Assembly: GCF_000337815.1 (NCBI RefSeq)
Contig: NZ_AOLN01000004.1
Span: 124,001-188,000 of the forward strand
DNA length: 64,000 bases
Direction of reading: 5' to 3'
DNA from: Haloferax mucosum ATCC BAA-1512
GTDB taxonomy: Archaea > Halobacteriota > Halobacteria > Halobacteriales > Haloferacaceae
Below are positions 42,293-52,179 of the stretch, piece after piece (within the stretch, counting starts at the first letter, position 1; each line of letters starts with the position of its first letter). A program made the position numbers and the translations under genes. Under the pieces are notes generated by a model. The model did not search any database. It saw only the letters and a list, made by a program, of their open reading frames with translations, and was not told where the DNA came from.

Positions 42293-43546
42293 TCAGTTTA
42301 TCATCGCCTGTTCGGCTCCACTCTCAGTCCCGTCTGTCCCCGATTCGAACACCGCCGCCAGCTTTTCTCGCATCGCTTGTCTGCGGAACGACCGACGACG
42401 CTCCTCGGAGAGGTAGTTCGACATGACGACACTGGCGCTTTTCGACCCTTGGTCGGCGGCGACGCCCTCTAACTGCGCCAGCATGGCATCGACGGCCTCC
42501 TGATAGGCTGTATACCAGAATCGACGGCAGAGCTTTGCGGTCGGGACCTCGCCATCGACGGTCACGCCCGCGTCGCTTGCGAGGCGCTTGAACCGGCGGT
42601 TGACGGTTTCACGGGCGATGTGTCCCGTCGAGGAACGCGACGAGGGAAAGAGCGCGCCGTTCCAGTCGTCGCTGGAGAGCGCATCGATTCGCGCCGCCAC
42701 GGCATCGACGCCGTAGAGCAGTGCAACCGTCCCGGGGCCGTTTTTTCGCTCTTCAAACGCGATGTGCGGGTCGTCGCCAGTGAGAACCAGTTGCGACGCG
42801 TCGAGCGAGGCGAGTTCGTTTGGGCGAAGGCCCCACCCGGCGAGTCCGAGGACGAGCAAGCGTTCTTCGAGGTCGTCGGCGACGGCGTACACCCTGCCGA
42901 CCTGTTCGGCCGTCATAGTCCGGTTGTCCGGTTGACCCTGTTCCCAGCGGAACTGCTTTGCGGCGTTTTCGACGGGGTTGTACCGCGCGCGGCGGAAATC
43001 GACGAGGTATTCGTAGAACGCGCGGACCGTCTGGAGATATTTGAGCTTCGTCCCGTCGGTTGCGAGTTCGTCGTCGAACTCGTCTAACACACTGAGACAG
43101 CGGTTTATTTCGTCGGGTTCGGCGTCTCTGTCGTCCAGTCGGGAGAGCAGGTCGGCAGTCCCGTGGAGGTCACGGTAGATACGAGCGAACCGCGCGAGGT
43201 GCGTCCGGCGCGTCGGAAGCGTCGAAGCGGCGAGACCGCGACGCGATTCGAGCATATCGAGGTAGGATTCGAACGCCGCGACGGTCTGCTCATCGTCGAT
43301 GTGCCAGTTGTATCCCGCGTCGGGGTCGTCGTCGTCGAGACCGACGACATCGACGAAGAATTCGCGCGGCGTCAGGTCGTGTTTCTCGCGGAGCGCGTAG
43401 GCGATGCCCGACCATCCGCGGTCGGTGAGCCATTCGTACGTCGGGACGTCGCGCGTGGGGTCCATCCCGTCGCGGTCCATCGCGGGCGCGATAGTGTCCC
43501 AGTAGAACGCTTCGAGTTCATCGAGCGACTTCCGAGACCAGTTCAC
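42293..43546 (-). CDS. Tyrosine recombinase/integrase (XerC/D-like)
   Basis: A 417-residue recombinase. An N-terminal SAM-like core-binding domain (about 85-180, TVAAFESYLDMLESRRGL) precedes the catalytic domain. Arg241 (GWGLRPNELASLD), Lys268 (EERKNGPGT), a K-x2-R variant of H-x2-R at 338-341 and the nucleophile Tyr378 (VVMSNYLS) are present. An extra 80-residue N-terminal domain (SRKSLDELEAFYWDTIAPAMD) is typical of haloarchaeal homologues. Its base composition is GC-rich like the chromosome rather than the island, so it may be a resident XerC-like enzyme, not the element's own integrase. Confidence 0.9.
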   Translation of the reverse strand: MNWSRKSLDELEAFYWDTIAPAMDRDGMDPTRDVPTYEWLTDRGWSGIAYALREKHDLTPREFFVDVVGLDDDDPDAGYNWHIDDEQTVAAFESYLDMLESRRGLAASTLPTRRTHLARFARIYRDLHGTADLLSRLDDRDAEPDEINRCLSVLDEFDDELATDGTKLKYLQTVRAFYEYLVDFRRARYNPVENAAKQFRWEQGQPDNRTMTAEQVGRVYAVADDLEERLLVLGLAGWGLRPNELASLDASQLVLTGDDPHIAFEERKNGPGTVALLYGVDAVAARIDALSSDDWNGALFPSSRSSTGHIARETVNRRFKRLASDAGVTVDGEVPTAKLCRRFWYTAYQEAVDAMLAQLEGVAADQGSKSASVVMSNYLSEERRRSFRRQAMREKLAAVFESGTDGTESGAEQAMIN

Positions 43547-43723
43547 TGCGGCTCACCTCGCCGGCAGGCATCGCCGTGTCGCGTTCCGAGCGCCATCGTT
43601 CTGGTTTCAGAGCATATCGCAGACGGATTAACGTTTTCTCTCGACGCGCTCGCCAAGCCGTCATTCCCCCGCCATATGATGGGCTATAGATATATTGGGG
43701 CGACGAATCAATAGTACGGTAGT

Positions 43724-45199
43724 ATGACCGATGGGAGTAATGGCGGCCCGACGGACCCGGTGGGTGAGCGTACGCCCGACGGCGACGCACTCGTCTCGTC
43801 CGACCCGTCCGTGGACGTTGGTGCCGCGTCCGACGAGGTCACCGTCCTCGAAAGTGGAACCGAGTTAGAACGAACGATTGGACTCCATGGCGGCCTCGCT
43901 ATCGGTATCGGGACGATGGTCGGAGCCGGTATCTTCGTCTTCCCCGGTCTCGCCGCGGGCGAAGCCGGACCTGCGGCCGCCGTGTCGTTCGCTATCGGCG
44001 CGTTCATCGCGTTACTCGTCGCCCTGCCGACGTCCGAGTTGGCTACGGCGATGCCGAAAAGCGGCGGCGCGTACTACTTCATCTCGCGCGGTATGGGGTC
44101 GGCTTTCGGTGCCGTCGTCGGCATCGGTCTCTGGTTGGGACTCGTCTTCGCCTCGGCGTTTTATCTCGTTGGATTCGCACAGTACGCGATTGCGGTCCTC
44201 GCGGAACTCGGAGCCTCGGCACTGTTCGCGGATGGACTTCCGCTCGTACCGATTCTCGGCGTCAGTTTCGGTCTCGTGTTGACCGCGCTCAGCATGTTCG
44301 GGACGGAGAACGCGACGAAGCTACAGAACGCTATCGTGAGTCTTCTCTTGGGGATTCTCCTCATCTTTCTCGTCTACGGCTCGCTCGACACACTGGGCCT
44401 GTTCGGTCGTCAGACCGTTCCGGAAGAGTTCATCCCCTACGGAACGCTGAACATCTTCACGACGGCCGCCCTCGTCTTCACCTCGTATCTCGGATTCGCA
44501 CAGGTTGCGACCGTCGCGGGCGAAATCACGAAACCGGGGCGAAATCTCCCGCTTGCGATGGTCGGGTCGGTGCTCGTCGTCGGCGTGCTGTACGTCGTGA
44601 CGATACTGGTCTCGACGGGCGCGTTCGGTAGCGCGCGACTCGCAACGTTCGGCGAGACGGCAATCGTCGAGGTCGCTCGCTCGTACCTCGGGTTTCCCGG
44701 CGCGGTCGCCATCCTCATCGCCGGACTCTTTGCGACAGTTTCGAGCGCTAACGCATCCATCTTGAGTTCGTCTCGTGCGTTGTACGCACTGAGCAGAGAC
44801 GCGCTCGTTCCACCGGAACTCGCCCGAATCAACCTCCGGTACGGGACGCCGCACCTCGCGCTTGCATTGGTCGGCGGCCCGACCGTCGTCCTCGTCGCTA
44901 CCGGTAGAACCGAAGTACTCGCAGAGGTTGCGTCGTTCTTGCACCTCATCACCTACGGGTTGATTTGCGTGGCGCTCCTCGTCATCCGCCGTTCTGACCC
45001 CGAGTGGTACAATCCGACGTTCCGTGTTCCGGGCTACCCGGTGGTTCCGATTCTCGGCGCGATTGCGAGTTTCGGTCTCGTCGGGTTCATGGAACGCCTC
45101 TCGCAAGCAATCGGCGTGGTCGTCGCTCTCGCGGCGATGGCGTGGTACTTCATCTATGCACGCGACATCAGTCTGAAAGGGGTGCAAACCGATGCGTGA
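43724..45199 (+). CDS. APC-superfamily amino acid permease
   Basis: A 491-residue transporter with about 12 membrane segments after a 45-residue acidic cytoplasmic tail. The first helix [20 protein letters not shown] carries the APC signature GxG(I/A). [20 protein letters not shown] matches transmembrane segment 6-7 of the family. A TATA-like CTATAGATATATT is about 30-40 bases upstream. It overlaps the universal-stress-type gene by eight bases, a pairing common in haloarchaea, where the UspA domain may regulate the permease. The substrate is unknown. Confidence 0.93.
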   Translation: MTDGSNGGPTDPVGERTPDGDALVSSDPSVDVGAASDEVTVLESGTELERTIGLHGGLAIGIGTMVGAGIFVFPGLAAGEAGPAAAVSFAIGAFIALLVALPTSELATAMPKSGGAYYFISRGMGSAFGAVVGIGLWLGLVFASAFYLVGFAQYAIAVLAELGASALFADGLPLVPILGVSFGLVLTALSMFGTENATKLQNAIVSLLLGILLIFLVYGSLDTLGLFGRQTVPEEFIPYGTLNIFTTAALVFTSYLGFAQVATVAGEITKPGRNLPLAMVGSVLVVGVLYVVTILVSTGAFGSARLATFGETAIVEVARSYLGFPGAVAILIAGLFATVSSANASILSSSRALYALSRDALVPPELARINLRYGTPHLALALVGGPTVVLVATGRTEVLAEVASFLHLITYGLICVALLVIRRSDPEWYNPTFRVPGYPVVPILGAIASFGLVGFMERLSQAIGVVVALAAMAWYFIYARDISLKGVQTDA

Positions 45200-45938
45200 C
45201 CCTGACGACATCCGGGTACTCGTCCCCGTTGCCGTCCTCGAAGGACAGGTCATTCCGGACCAGATGATACGTCTACTCTCGCAATCGACGGTCGTCCTCT
45301 TGGCGTACCACGAGATACCCGAACAGACCGCGCCGGAGCAGGCCCGCGAACAGTTCGAGTCGAAGGCCCGTATCGAACTCGAAGACCTCGTCGAAGCGTT
45401 CGAAGCGACCGGGGCCGCAGTCGAGACGCACCTCGTGTTCACTCACGACGCCGACCAGACAATCGAGCGAATTGCGATGGATGCGGACTGCGACGCGGTG
45501 TTACTCCCGAACCCCGCCCCAACCATCGACCGCATTATCGTACCGGTGAAAGAAGACATCAACATCGAGACGATTAGCAAAGTCGTGGCGGGTATCGGCC
45601 GCGACCAGGACGTCGAAATCACGCTCTTTCACGCCGTCGAAAACGACGACGCTGTCCCGGGCGGCGAGACGCTCCTCGATTCGCTCGTCGGCAAACTCAC
45701 CACGCTTGGACTCGACCAGAAGAAACTGTCCCGCTCCGTTGTCGTCGCACAAAAGCCGCTACAGGCGCTTATCGACGGCGCGGCGGACCACGACGTCGTC
45801 GTGATGGGGGAAGAAGAACCGACGATTCGCGGGCGACTCTTCGGCGAAACCTCGGAGCGAGTCGCCGAGCAAACTGTCGGTCCAGTGCTCGTCGTCCGGC
45901 GGACGCTCCGGTCCGAGGAGGAATCCGAATCGAACTGA
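45192..45938 (+). CDS. Universal stress protein (UspA-like), permease partner
   Basis: A 248-residue cytoplasmic protein. The N-terminal half begins [20 protein letters not shown]; the second part has [20 protein letters not shown] and ends with [12 protein letters not shown] and [20 protein letters not shown], the C-terminal Usp nucleotide-binding segment. It is translationally coupled to the permease by an eight-base overlap and probably acts as its soluble regulator. Confidence 0.88.
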   Translation: MRDPDDIRVLVPVAVLEGQVIPDQMIRLLSQSTVVLLAYHEIPEQTAPEQAREQFESKARIELEDLVEAFEATGAAVETHLVFTHDADQTIERIAMDADCDAVLLPNPAPTIDRIIVPVKEDINIETISKVVAGIGRDQDVEITLFHAVENDDAVPGGETLLDSLVGKLTTLGLDQKKLSRSVVVAQKPLQALIDGAADHDVVVMGEEEPTIRGRLFGETSERVAEQTVGPVLVVRRTLRSEEESESN

Positions 45939-46441
45939 GTGGTGTACAGACAGCGAACTAATGCACCCGATAAAATAACGACCAGAAGAAAGTACGCGAC
46001 GTAGCGGCGTTATACTCGCCACCTTCCGGACTAACCGTTTTATCAGGTCTTGCAGTAGTTCAGAACCGGACATTACACCGGGCGACACGCCGATATCATC
46101 GCTCCATCCTGCAGTCACGAACAGTTTACAATTTCTAAAATTTTTAGACTGTTCAACGAACACTTTTTGAGAATGATTTCGTTTGCCTGTTCTGTTACCC
46201 CTTCCCATCTTGGTGGTCCGCCGTCAGTCGGTCGCGGGTTCACACCAGTTGTGGACTCTCGTCAGGTAGTCTCACACCAGTTATAGTCTCACGTCGGTCG
46301 TAGGCCCACGTCAGCCACGGTCTCGCAGGCTTCACACGAGATGTCGCCTCACCAGTTGCCGTCCACCCGAGCCTCGTCGAACCACCTGCCATCTCGGTAG
46401 CCCCCGCAGAATCGTATTCGGCTGTTGTCTGCCTCGCTGAC
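45939..46441. other. Gene-free region with weak repeats
   Basis: The convergent gap between the Usp gene and rdfA. The left part is AT-rich around 46130-46180 (AAATTTTTAGACTG), a likely termination zone. From 46233 a diverged motif with TCACACCAGTT recurs (46238, 46270, a shorter copy near 46350). No convincing gene is seen. Confidence 0.45.
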
Positions 46442-47038
46442 CTACTCCGCGCAGTCACAGCCGCCGCGTTCGACGAGTTCGTCGAACGTGTATTGGCTTC
46501 CGCAGTCGGCACAGAAGACCTGCACGTCAACGAGCACTTCCGGCGAACCGACATCGAACTCGTCGTGGTTCGACGCCGAGTCGAGTGCGCTCTCGGTGAC
46601 GGCGGCGAGCCGCCCGCGGAGTCGTTGGACTCGTTCTGTCGGGTCGCTTCGTTTGCGTTCCTTGGTCGCTCCCCGGTAGGTCGTCAAGTAGGTGTGAACC
46701 GCTTGGTGCGAAACGAAGTCCTGCTGGAGGTCCTCAACGTCGATACCGGCGCGTTCGAGCCGTCCGCGTGCTCGCGTCCGCTCGGCACCTGTCGCGTCGT
46801 CTTCGGTCAGGGCATCGTACAGTGACTCGATTTCGCCGTCGAGCGGGTCGAGTCCGGCGTCCACCGCCGCAACTTTGAGCAGTTCGTGATTGAACACGTC
46901 GGCGAGGGTTCGGAGACTGTCTGCGTTCTCGTCAGCCGTCCACCGTGCTTCGAGTTCTTCGCCGAGTCCCGCTAACTCGTACGATTCGATGAGGCGGCCG
47001 ACCTTGGAGTTAGTCGGATTCGGTCGGTTGGCAGGCAT
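46442..47038 (-). CDS. rdfA: Rod-determining factor RdfA-family protein
   Basis: A 198-residue protein. Its N-terminus NSKVGRLIESYELAGLGEEL and the following SLRTLADVFNHELLKVAAVD are diagnostic of the RdfA family, which in Haloferax is needed for rod-shaped cells. A C-terminal zinc ribbon-like set, Cys176, Cys179, Cys194 and Cys196 (FCADCG, GCDC), may bind metal or DNA. It is divergent from an SMC-like gene, the same pairing known for rdfA and sph genes. AACCATTATGG, about 28 bases upstream, is the likely TATA region. Confidence 0.9.
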   Translation of the reverse strand: MPANRPNPTNSKVGRLIESYELAGLGEELEARWTADENADSLRTLADVFNHELLKVAAVDAGLDPLDGEIESLYDALTEDDATGAERTRARGRLERAGIDVEDLQQDFVSHQAVHTYLTTYRGATKERKRSDPTERVQRLRGRLAAVTESALDSASNHDEFDVGSPEVLVDVQVFCADCGSQYTFDELVERGGCDCAE

Positions 47039-47063
47039 ATATCGACACGAAAGCGGACGGCGT

Positions 47064-47117
47064 CCATAATGGTTTCCATTACACCACTACGGGTGTAATC
47101 GAATCCGAACCATTATC
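47064..47117. promoter_or_regulatory. Shared rdfA/sph promoter region with 22-bp inverted repeat
   Basis: ATTACACC (47078-47085) and GGTGTAAT (47092-47099) form a perfect inverted repeat with a six-base gap. The same box AACCATTAT lies on each side: minus strand 47064-47072, about 28 bases before rdfA, and plus strand 47109-47117, about 28 bases before ATG 47142. One bound factor could control both genes. GGTGTAAT recurs at 49137-49144, after the SMC-like gene. Confidence 0.6.
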
Positions 47118-47141
47118 TGAACCGGATTATTGTATCACGCT

Positions 47142-49058
47142 ATGACTGTCACGAGTCGCGCTACCGGCGTCACCGTCGAGGCGCGAAACATCGGCGGCAT
47201 CGAAGACACGCACGTGGAATTCGAACCCGGAATCACGATTCTCGTCGGTCGAAACGCGACCAACCGAACGTCGTTTTTGCAGGCGCTCATGGCCGCGCTC
47301 GGAAGCGACACAGCGTCGCTGAAGGCGGACGCAGACGAAGGCGAGGTCAGTCTGACTCTCGGCGACGAAACGTACACTCGCGTCCTCAAGCGGCAAGGTT
47401 CGAACGTCGTCACGAGCGGGTCTCCATATCTCTCTGACCCGGAACTCGCCGACCTCTTCGCGTTCTTGCTCGAATCGAACGAGGCCCGCCGCGCGGTCGA
47501 ACGCGGTGACGACCTGCGCGAACTCATCATGCGCCCCGTCGATACGACCGCCATCGAAGCGAAAATCACGCAGTTGGAGGCCGAGCGGCGGAAGATCGAG
47601 ACGAAACTGCGCGAAAGCGACGACATCGAACAGACGATTGCGACGCTGGAGCAACGCGAGGCGGAACTCGACAACAAAATCGACAGCGCGCGCGAGCGAC
47701 TCGAAGACCTCGAAGACGAAATCGAGACCGCAGAGCGGTCCGACGACGGCGACGACGAACTGCTCGACCGGCTCAACGACCTTCGTTCGACGCTCGAAAA
47801 CGTCCGGTTCCGTCTCGAAACCGAGCGACAGAGCCTCGAAGCGCTCCGCGACGACGAAGACGACATCCGCGAGGCGCTCGACGAACTGCCGGACGAGACG
47901 ACCGACTCACCGGAAGAACTCGAATCTCGATTGAACGCGCGCCGCGAACGCGTCCGTGAACTCGAATCACAGATGAACGAGATTCAAAATATAGTCCGCG
48001 CCAACGAGTCGATGCTCTCGGGAAGTAATCGCGGCGTGACGAGCGCGTTGCGTGACGGCGACGACGGCGACATCACGGACAAACTTCTCGGCGACGACCA
48101 GACGGTCTGTTGGACCTGTGGCTCCGAGGTCTCGGAGGGGACGATCGAATCGACCGTCGAACACCTTCAGGAGTACCGGGCGACACTCGCCGCAGAGCGG
48201 CGGTCGGCCCGCGAGGAGATTGACGACCTCTCGTCCCGCGTCGATTCCATTGAAGACCGCCGCTCCCGTCGCCGAGAACTGTCGTCAAGACTCGAACAGA
48301 CGATTGCCGAGCGCGAGGAGACCGCAGAGCGAATCGAAGACCTCGAATCGCGGCAGGAAGAACTCCGCGAGGAGGTCGCAACCGTCGAAGCCGAGGCCGA
48401 GGAGGTAGACGACGAGACGGACGAACTGGTCGAACTACACTCGAAAGCGAACCGGGCGGAACTCGAACGCGACCGCCTCGAATCGGAGCGACAACGGGTT
48501 CGTGACCGCCTCGACGACGCTCGGTCCCGACGGGAAGAACTCACCAAGTTCGAGGCTCGAACCGAAGAGATCGGCGACGAAATCCGGGAACTCCGCGGTC
48601 GAATCGACCGAATCGAAGGCGAAGCGGTGGACGCTTTCAACGACCACATGGAACGCGTGCTCGACATCCTCCAATACGAAAATATCGAGCGAGTGTGGAT
48701 CGAACGCATCCATCAAGAAGAGTCCGGACGCGGAACGTCCCGCGACCGCAGAGCGTTTGAACTCCACATCGTTAGACAGACCGAATCTGGCTCCGTCTAC
48801 GAGGATACGGTTGACCATCTGAGCGAGAGTGAACGCGAAGTTATCGGTCTCGTGTTCGGTCTCGCCGGCTACCTCGTCCACGACGTGGCCGAGCAACTCC
48901 CGTTTATGCTTCTGGACTCGCTCGAAGCAATCGACTCCGAACGTATCGCGGCACTCGTGGAGTACGTCCACGAACACGCCGAATACGTCGTCGTCGCGCT
49001 CCTGCCCGAAGACGCCTCGGCGCTCGACGACGGCCACGAGCGAATCACGGAAATTTAG
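47142..49058 (+). CDS. Archaea-specific SMC-related protein (Sph family)
   Basis: A 638-residue coiled-coil ATPase. The head begins with the degenerate Walker A GRNATNRTS (36-44), with Arg and Thr where Lys is usual, as is typical of this haloarchaeal family. A long coiled coil (about 130-520) is interrupted by a CxxC hook, Cys323 and Cys326 (VCWTCGS), like the Rad50 zinc hook. The C-terminal head has LSESEREVIGLVFGLAGY (signature) and FMLLDSLEAID (Walker B). ATG 47142 is chosen from the TATA spacing. It is divergent from rdfA, and a joint role in cell shape or chromosome organisation is known for the Haloferax pair. Confidence 0.92.
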   Translation: MTVTSRATGVTVEARNIGGIEDTHVEFEPGITILVGRNATNRTSFLQALMAALGSDTASLKADADEGEVSLTLGDETYTRVLKRQGSNVVTSGSPYLSDPELADLFAFLLESNEARRAVERGDDLRELIMRPVDTTAIEAKITQLEAERRKIETKLRESDDIEQTIATLEQREAELDNKIDSARERLEDLEDEIETAERSDDGDDELLDRLNDLRSTLENVRFRLETERQSLEALRDDEDDIREALDELPDETTDSPEELESRLNARRERVRELESQMNEIQNIVRANESMLSGSNRGVTSALRDGDDGDITDKLLGDDQTVCWTCGSEVSEGTIESTVEHLQEYRATLAAERRSAREEIDDLSSRVDSIEDRRSRRRELSSRLEQTIAEREETAERIEDLESRQEELREEVATVEAEAEEVDDETDELVELHSKANRAELERDRLESERQRVRDRLDDARSRREELTKFEARTEEIGDEIRELRGRIDRIEGEAVDAFNDHMERVLDILQYENIERVWIERIHQEESGRGTSRDRRAFELHIVRQTESGSVYEDTVDHLSESEREVIGLVFGLAGYLVHDVAEQLPFMLLDSLEAIDSERIAALVEYVHEHAEYVVVALLPEDASALDDGHERITEI

Positions 49059-49492
49059 CCCGAGGAACCGCTTTTACAGCGGAATTGCGTCTCTCTTCTC
49101 ATTCGTGTCGGTGACTGCGACCGTTACAGGTGTATTGGTGTAATATAATTATCAGAGTGTGAGAATATATACCGTCTCGTCAGCGAAGAGATAGTCGTGC
49201 AGTCAGGCGTCAGCTATCGTCTGAAACGCTGACATTCGACGCCATAATAAACTGGTATGTACTTCTGGTTGAGGGCACGCAGTCTGTTGGTTCGCTTTGA
49301 GATTATCGCCCTCGAGTATCTATCAAACTCACCAATACCAGCTTGTATTGATATGTTTGTTAGTTTTTATATTGGTTTCTGCTTTCTAATGAAAGAATCA
49401 AATGTATCTATTATTCATTTTGCATTCTAGTAAATATATCTGTGGCTGGCCACTCTTCAACACTTATGTGGTCGCGCGCCGAAGATGCCATT
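49059..49492. other. AT-rich gene-free region
   Basis: It holds two GGTGTA motifs (49129 and 49137) just after the SMC-like gene, then a markedly AT-rich stretch (49140-49440, for example TTTGTTAGTTTTTATATTGG) with no convincing gene. It is probably a terminator for the SMC-like gene and the promoter of the small membrane protein. Confidence 0.5.
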
Positions 49493-49687
49493 ATGAGGGT
49501 AGATATCGGCCGGGCCGGCATTGCGATTCTCCTCACGTTGTTCGTTATCCTCGGTATCGAAGACGCATACATCTGGGCCGCCTCGGGTGTCGTCCCCGGT
49601 ATCGAATTCTTCGTTGCGCTCGTGTTCGTTCTCGTCATCGCCGTCGTTGCAATCCGCGAGGCGCGGGCACACCCCCCAAGTCGGTAG
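49493..49687 (+). CDS. Small two-pass membrane protein
   Basis: 64 residues from ATG 49493 (MRVDIGRAGIAILLTLFVIL). Two membrane segments are present (AGIAILLTLFVILGI and FFVALVFVLVIAVVAI) and a short basic tail. Upstream in-frame ATGs at 49442 and 49469 would add residues. It is convergent with the SprT-like gene, with 26 bases between the two stops. No known family. Confidence 0.6.
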   Translation: MRVDIGRAGIAILLTLFVILGIEDAYIWAASGVVPGIEFFVALVFVLVIAVVAIREARAHPPSR

Positions 49688-49713
49688 CCGATTTCAGTCC
49701 CGTCCGCGTTTCG

Positions 49714-50319
49714 TCACCGTGGATTCGTCTTCTCGTCGTTCGTGCGACAGTCCAGTGACGCCTCACAGCACGCCGACCGGTAGGCGGACGACTCTCGAAC
49801 CAGTTTGCAATCTCGATACCGGTAGGCGATATCGCTTCCGCAGTCGGCGCAAGTGAGGATATACTTCGGTTCGGCGAACCGACGAACGCGAACGGGCGCA
49901 TTCACAGCGTCGGCACGCCGTTTGAACGCCGACCCGTGGTCAGTCGCTCCGAACGCCTGAAACTGCTCGACGTGAACGAGTTCGTGGCGAAGTATCGAAG
50001 TCCACTCGTCTCGGTCGAACGCTTCGAACGCCCGCCACGAAAGCGACATAGTACACGGCGGTGCCGTCGCGTCGTCTCCGACGGACCGAGACGCCCAATC
50101 GACCCGCTTGCCGACAGTCGTCCCATCGACGGTCGGAGTCTTCACCGCCGCCGCCCTCCGCTTTGCGCGGGTCGAAACGTCCCACCGAACGAGGCGAAGA
50201 CTGACAGCGAAATCGTACGACGACACGGCACGCGAACAGTACGCCCGAGACCAGCGAATCAACTCTTCGTGTGTCTGGATGGTCTCGAACTCCTGTGTGT
50301 TCTCGTCGTCGTGTGCCAC
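49714..50319 (-). CDS. SprT-like zinc metalloprotease-domain protein
   Basis: A 201-residue protein. The zinc-protease motif His112-Glu-Leu-Val-His116 (ILRHELVHVEQF), followed by GATDHGSAFKRRADAV with the third ligand, fits the SprT/Spartan fold. A C-terminal four-Cys zinc ribbon follows (TCADCGS, then CCEASLDC). Eukaryotic Spartan cleaves DNA-protein crosslinks; haloarchaeal SprT-like proteins may do the same, but this is inferred from family. Confidence 0.88.
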   Translation of the reverse strand: MAHDDENTQEFETIQTHEELIRWSRAYCSRAVSSYDFAVSLRLVRWDVSTRAKRRAAAVKTPTVDGTTVGKRVDWASRSVGDDATAPPCTMSLSWRAFEAFDRDEWTSILRHELVHVEQFQAFGATDHGSAFKRRADAVNAPVRVRRFAEPKYILTCADCGSDIAYRYRDCKLVRESSAYRSACCEASLDCRTNDEKTNPR

Positions 50320-50580
50320 GTTCTACTCCGTGGTTCGGAGTTCGGTGTGATGGATGTTTTGTTCGTTAACCTCGATTTCCGAGTTCGTCGATTTCGGTTC
50401 TCCGATTCCTGCACGCGCCCCGACCAAAATTCCGAGGCGTCTCCGACTTACCAACTATCTAAGTTGTGTTCCCTGCCGTCCGATGGGATAGCTGAACCGT
50501 TTCTATCGCGTTTTCAACGCTCAGTCTCCGCTCTAACTTATTCGACCGATAATAACGTCTCTCGGACCCGGTGTGTCTTT

Positions 50581-51279
50581 ATGAGCAGTGTTGCCACCAT
50601 TCGCATTCCTGCGTCCGCGTTCGTTCTCGACGACGCGCTTTCTCGAACGCCTGCGCTCGAAGTTCGGCCGCTTCAGTCGGTCCAGCTCGACCGCGGGAGC
50701 CTCGAACCGCTGTTGTGGATTCGAGGTGCTGACGGTCCCACAGTCGAGTCGTGGTTGCGTGACGACCCGAGTATCTCCGCCCTATCGCGTCTATTTTTGC
50801 TCTCAGAGACGAGTCCCGGGGAGACCGCATCCGCCCGCGGTGGTGTCTATCGCGCCCGACTTTCCCCGGCCGTGGACGCGGTTATGCGCGTCTTCGCTGA
50901 CAACAGAGTGTGTGTCCGTCGTGTACACGGACAGGACGGGTCGTGGACGCTCCGCGTGCTTTCGGAAGACCGTGGTGCACTCGGGTCGGTGGTGGATGCG
51001 TGGCAACGCGCCGGCCTCTCACACACTATCGAACGCCACGTGGACTGTGCTTCTCTCCCCCGTTCCACGCGCTTCGGTCTCACCGATTCGCAGTATCACA
51101 CGCTCGTCACCGCGTATAAATCGGGCTACTACGATATCCCGCGCGAGACGGATATCACGTCGCTCGCCGAGCGGTTCGGAATCTCCCATCAAGCGACGTC
51201 TCAGCGCCTCCGCAGAAGCCACCGCACGCTCGTTCGGCAAACACTCATTGACCGTGCGACCCCGGAACTGCCGTTTTGA
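50581..51279 (+). CDS. Bat-type HTH_10 transcription regulator
   Basis: 232 residues from ATG 50581 (MSSVATIRIPASAFVLDDAL). The sensor-like N-terminal region (about 1-165) is of the Bat family. The HTH_10 domain runs LTDSQYHTLVTAYKSGYYDI then DITSLAERFGISHQATSQRL. The frame is open far upstream but the extra sequence is shadow of the SprT-like gene. It is the first of five regulators in a row (50.6-55.8 kb). Confidence 0.88.
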   Translation: MSSVATIRIPASAFVLDDALSRTPALEVRPLQSVQLDRGSLEPLLWIRGADGPTVESWLRDDPSISALSRLFLLSETSPGETASARGGVYRARLSPAVDAVMRVFADNRVCVRRVHGQDGSWTLRVLSEDRGALGSVVDAWQRAGLSHTIERHVDCASLPRSTRFGLTDSQYHTLVTAYKSGYYDIPRETDITSLAERFGISHQATSQRLRRSHRTLVRQTLIDRATPELPF

Positions 51280-51630
51280 CGCCTTGCAACTGCAACCAAC
51301 AGTAACATTTCAATCGAACGAGAGAACTCCAGGGGAGCGACCCTTCTCTTGTCACACTTGATTACACGATTTTGGGGTGTGGCGGTGTCTGTTGGTATCC
51401 GATTGGCTGTCGTCTCCGGACGTTGCTAGTCGTCGCCACCGACCGTCATCGCCGGTTGTCGCCGCTAGTTGCCACCACTAATCGCTGCCATCGAACCGCC
51501 CGTATCACGACTCTGCTCGACCTCTCGAAGCACGACCGACACGTTAAGGTACGATGACAAATGGTAGTTACGTACCACCCGCTGAACGCCGTTGGGACCC
51601 ACCAACGTTACGAACGAGAGACGCCACTCC
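51280..51630. other. Gene-free spacer
   Basis: Spacer between two regulator genes. It contains GC-rich runs and no TATA close to 51631; I see no gene in it. Confidence 0.4.
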
Positions 51631-52179
51631 ATGAGCAACCGAAGCAACAAGGACACACGCCCTTCCACGCCATCACTCGTCAGAACCGGGGTCGAAAGCG
51701 GTATCGTCAACTATCGTCGAACAGTTTTGTATCCGCTTCTCGCGTACTGTAAGCGCGTCTTTGGCGATCTCGCCGCGTCCATTCGGAGACGACTCGGTCA
51801 GGGGGTCGCCGGCGCGTCCGCTATCGACTTGTCGGCTCGCGGGACAGTGGGCGACACCCTCACGAACACAGATACCACCACGACCCATTTGGATGACGAC
51901 CCTTCCCACTCAAAACAGCGTTCCGAATCTGACGGATCGGGCATCGAAAATACACTTCCCGACGTGGACCCCGAACTGCTCGACCCCGAGCGTCGAATTT
52001 TCCAACTGCTCATCATCGAAGGCGGCCGCCTCTCGCAGGCGACGTTGGTCGAGCGGACGCGGTGGTCTGACTCGACGATTAGCCGGACGCTCTGTCAGAT
52101 GGAGTCGCAGGGTCGTATCGACCGGTATCGACTCGGCACTGGCAAGTGTGTCGTTCTTCCACAACGCCGCGAGAAGTAG
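51631..52179 (+). CDS. Winged-helix (MarR-like) regulator
   Basis: 182 residues from ATG 51631 (MSNRSNKDTRPSTPSLVRTG). The N-terminal 100 residues are basic then Thr/Asp-rich and probably disordered. The C-terminal domain, DPERRIFQLLIIEGGRLSQA then LVERTRWSDSTISRTLCQME, is a wHTH closely alike in layout to the cytoplasmic domain of the surface protein at 54607. An in-frame ATG at 51592 is the alternative start. Target genes are unknown. Confidence 0.75.
   Translation: MSNRSNKDTRPSTPSLVRTGVESGIVNYRRTVLYPLLAYCKRVFGDLAASIRRRLGQGVAGASAIDLSARGTVGDTLTNTDTTTTHLDDDPSHSKQRSESDGSGIENTLPDVDPELLDPERRIFQLLIIEGGRLSQATLVERTRWSDSTISRTLCQMESQGRIDRYRLGTGKCVVLPQRREK

Noticed and set aside
40454-43723. tRNA gene serving as an integration site for the recombinase
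   Set aside because: No tRNA-like T-arm (GGTTCRAATC) or acceptor pairing was found around the recombinase or island edges.
46240-46554. A 104-codon minus-strand frame after rdfA
   Set aside because: Ser/Thr/Arg-rich and largely within low-quality repeats and the rdfA 3' end; no start signal or family.
49936-50580. Extension of the Bat-type regulator to a 447-residue protein
   Set aside because: The upstream part is the complement of the SprT-like gene; ATG 50581 begins the family-like sequence.
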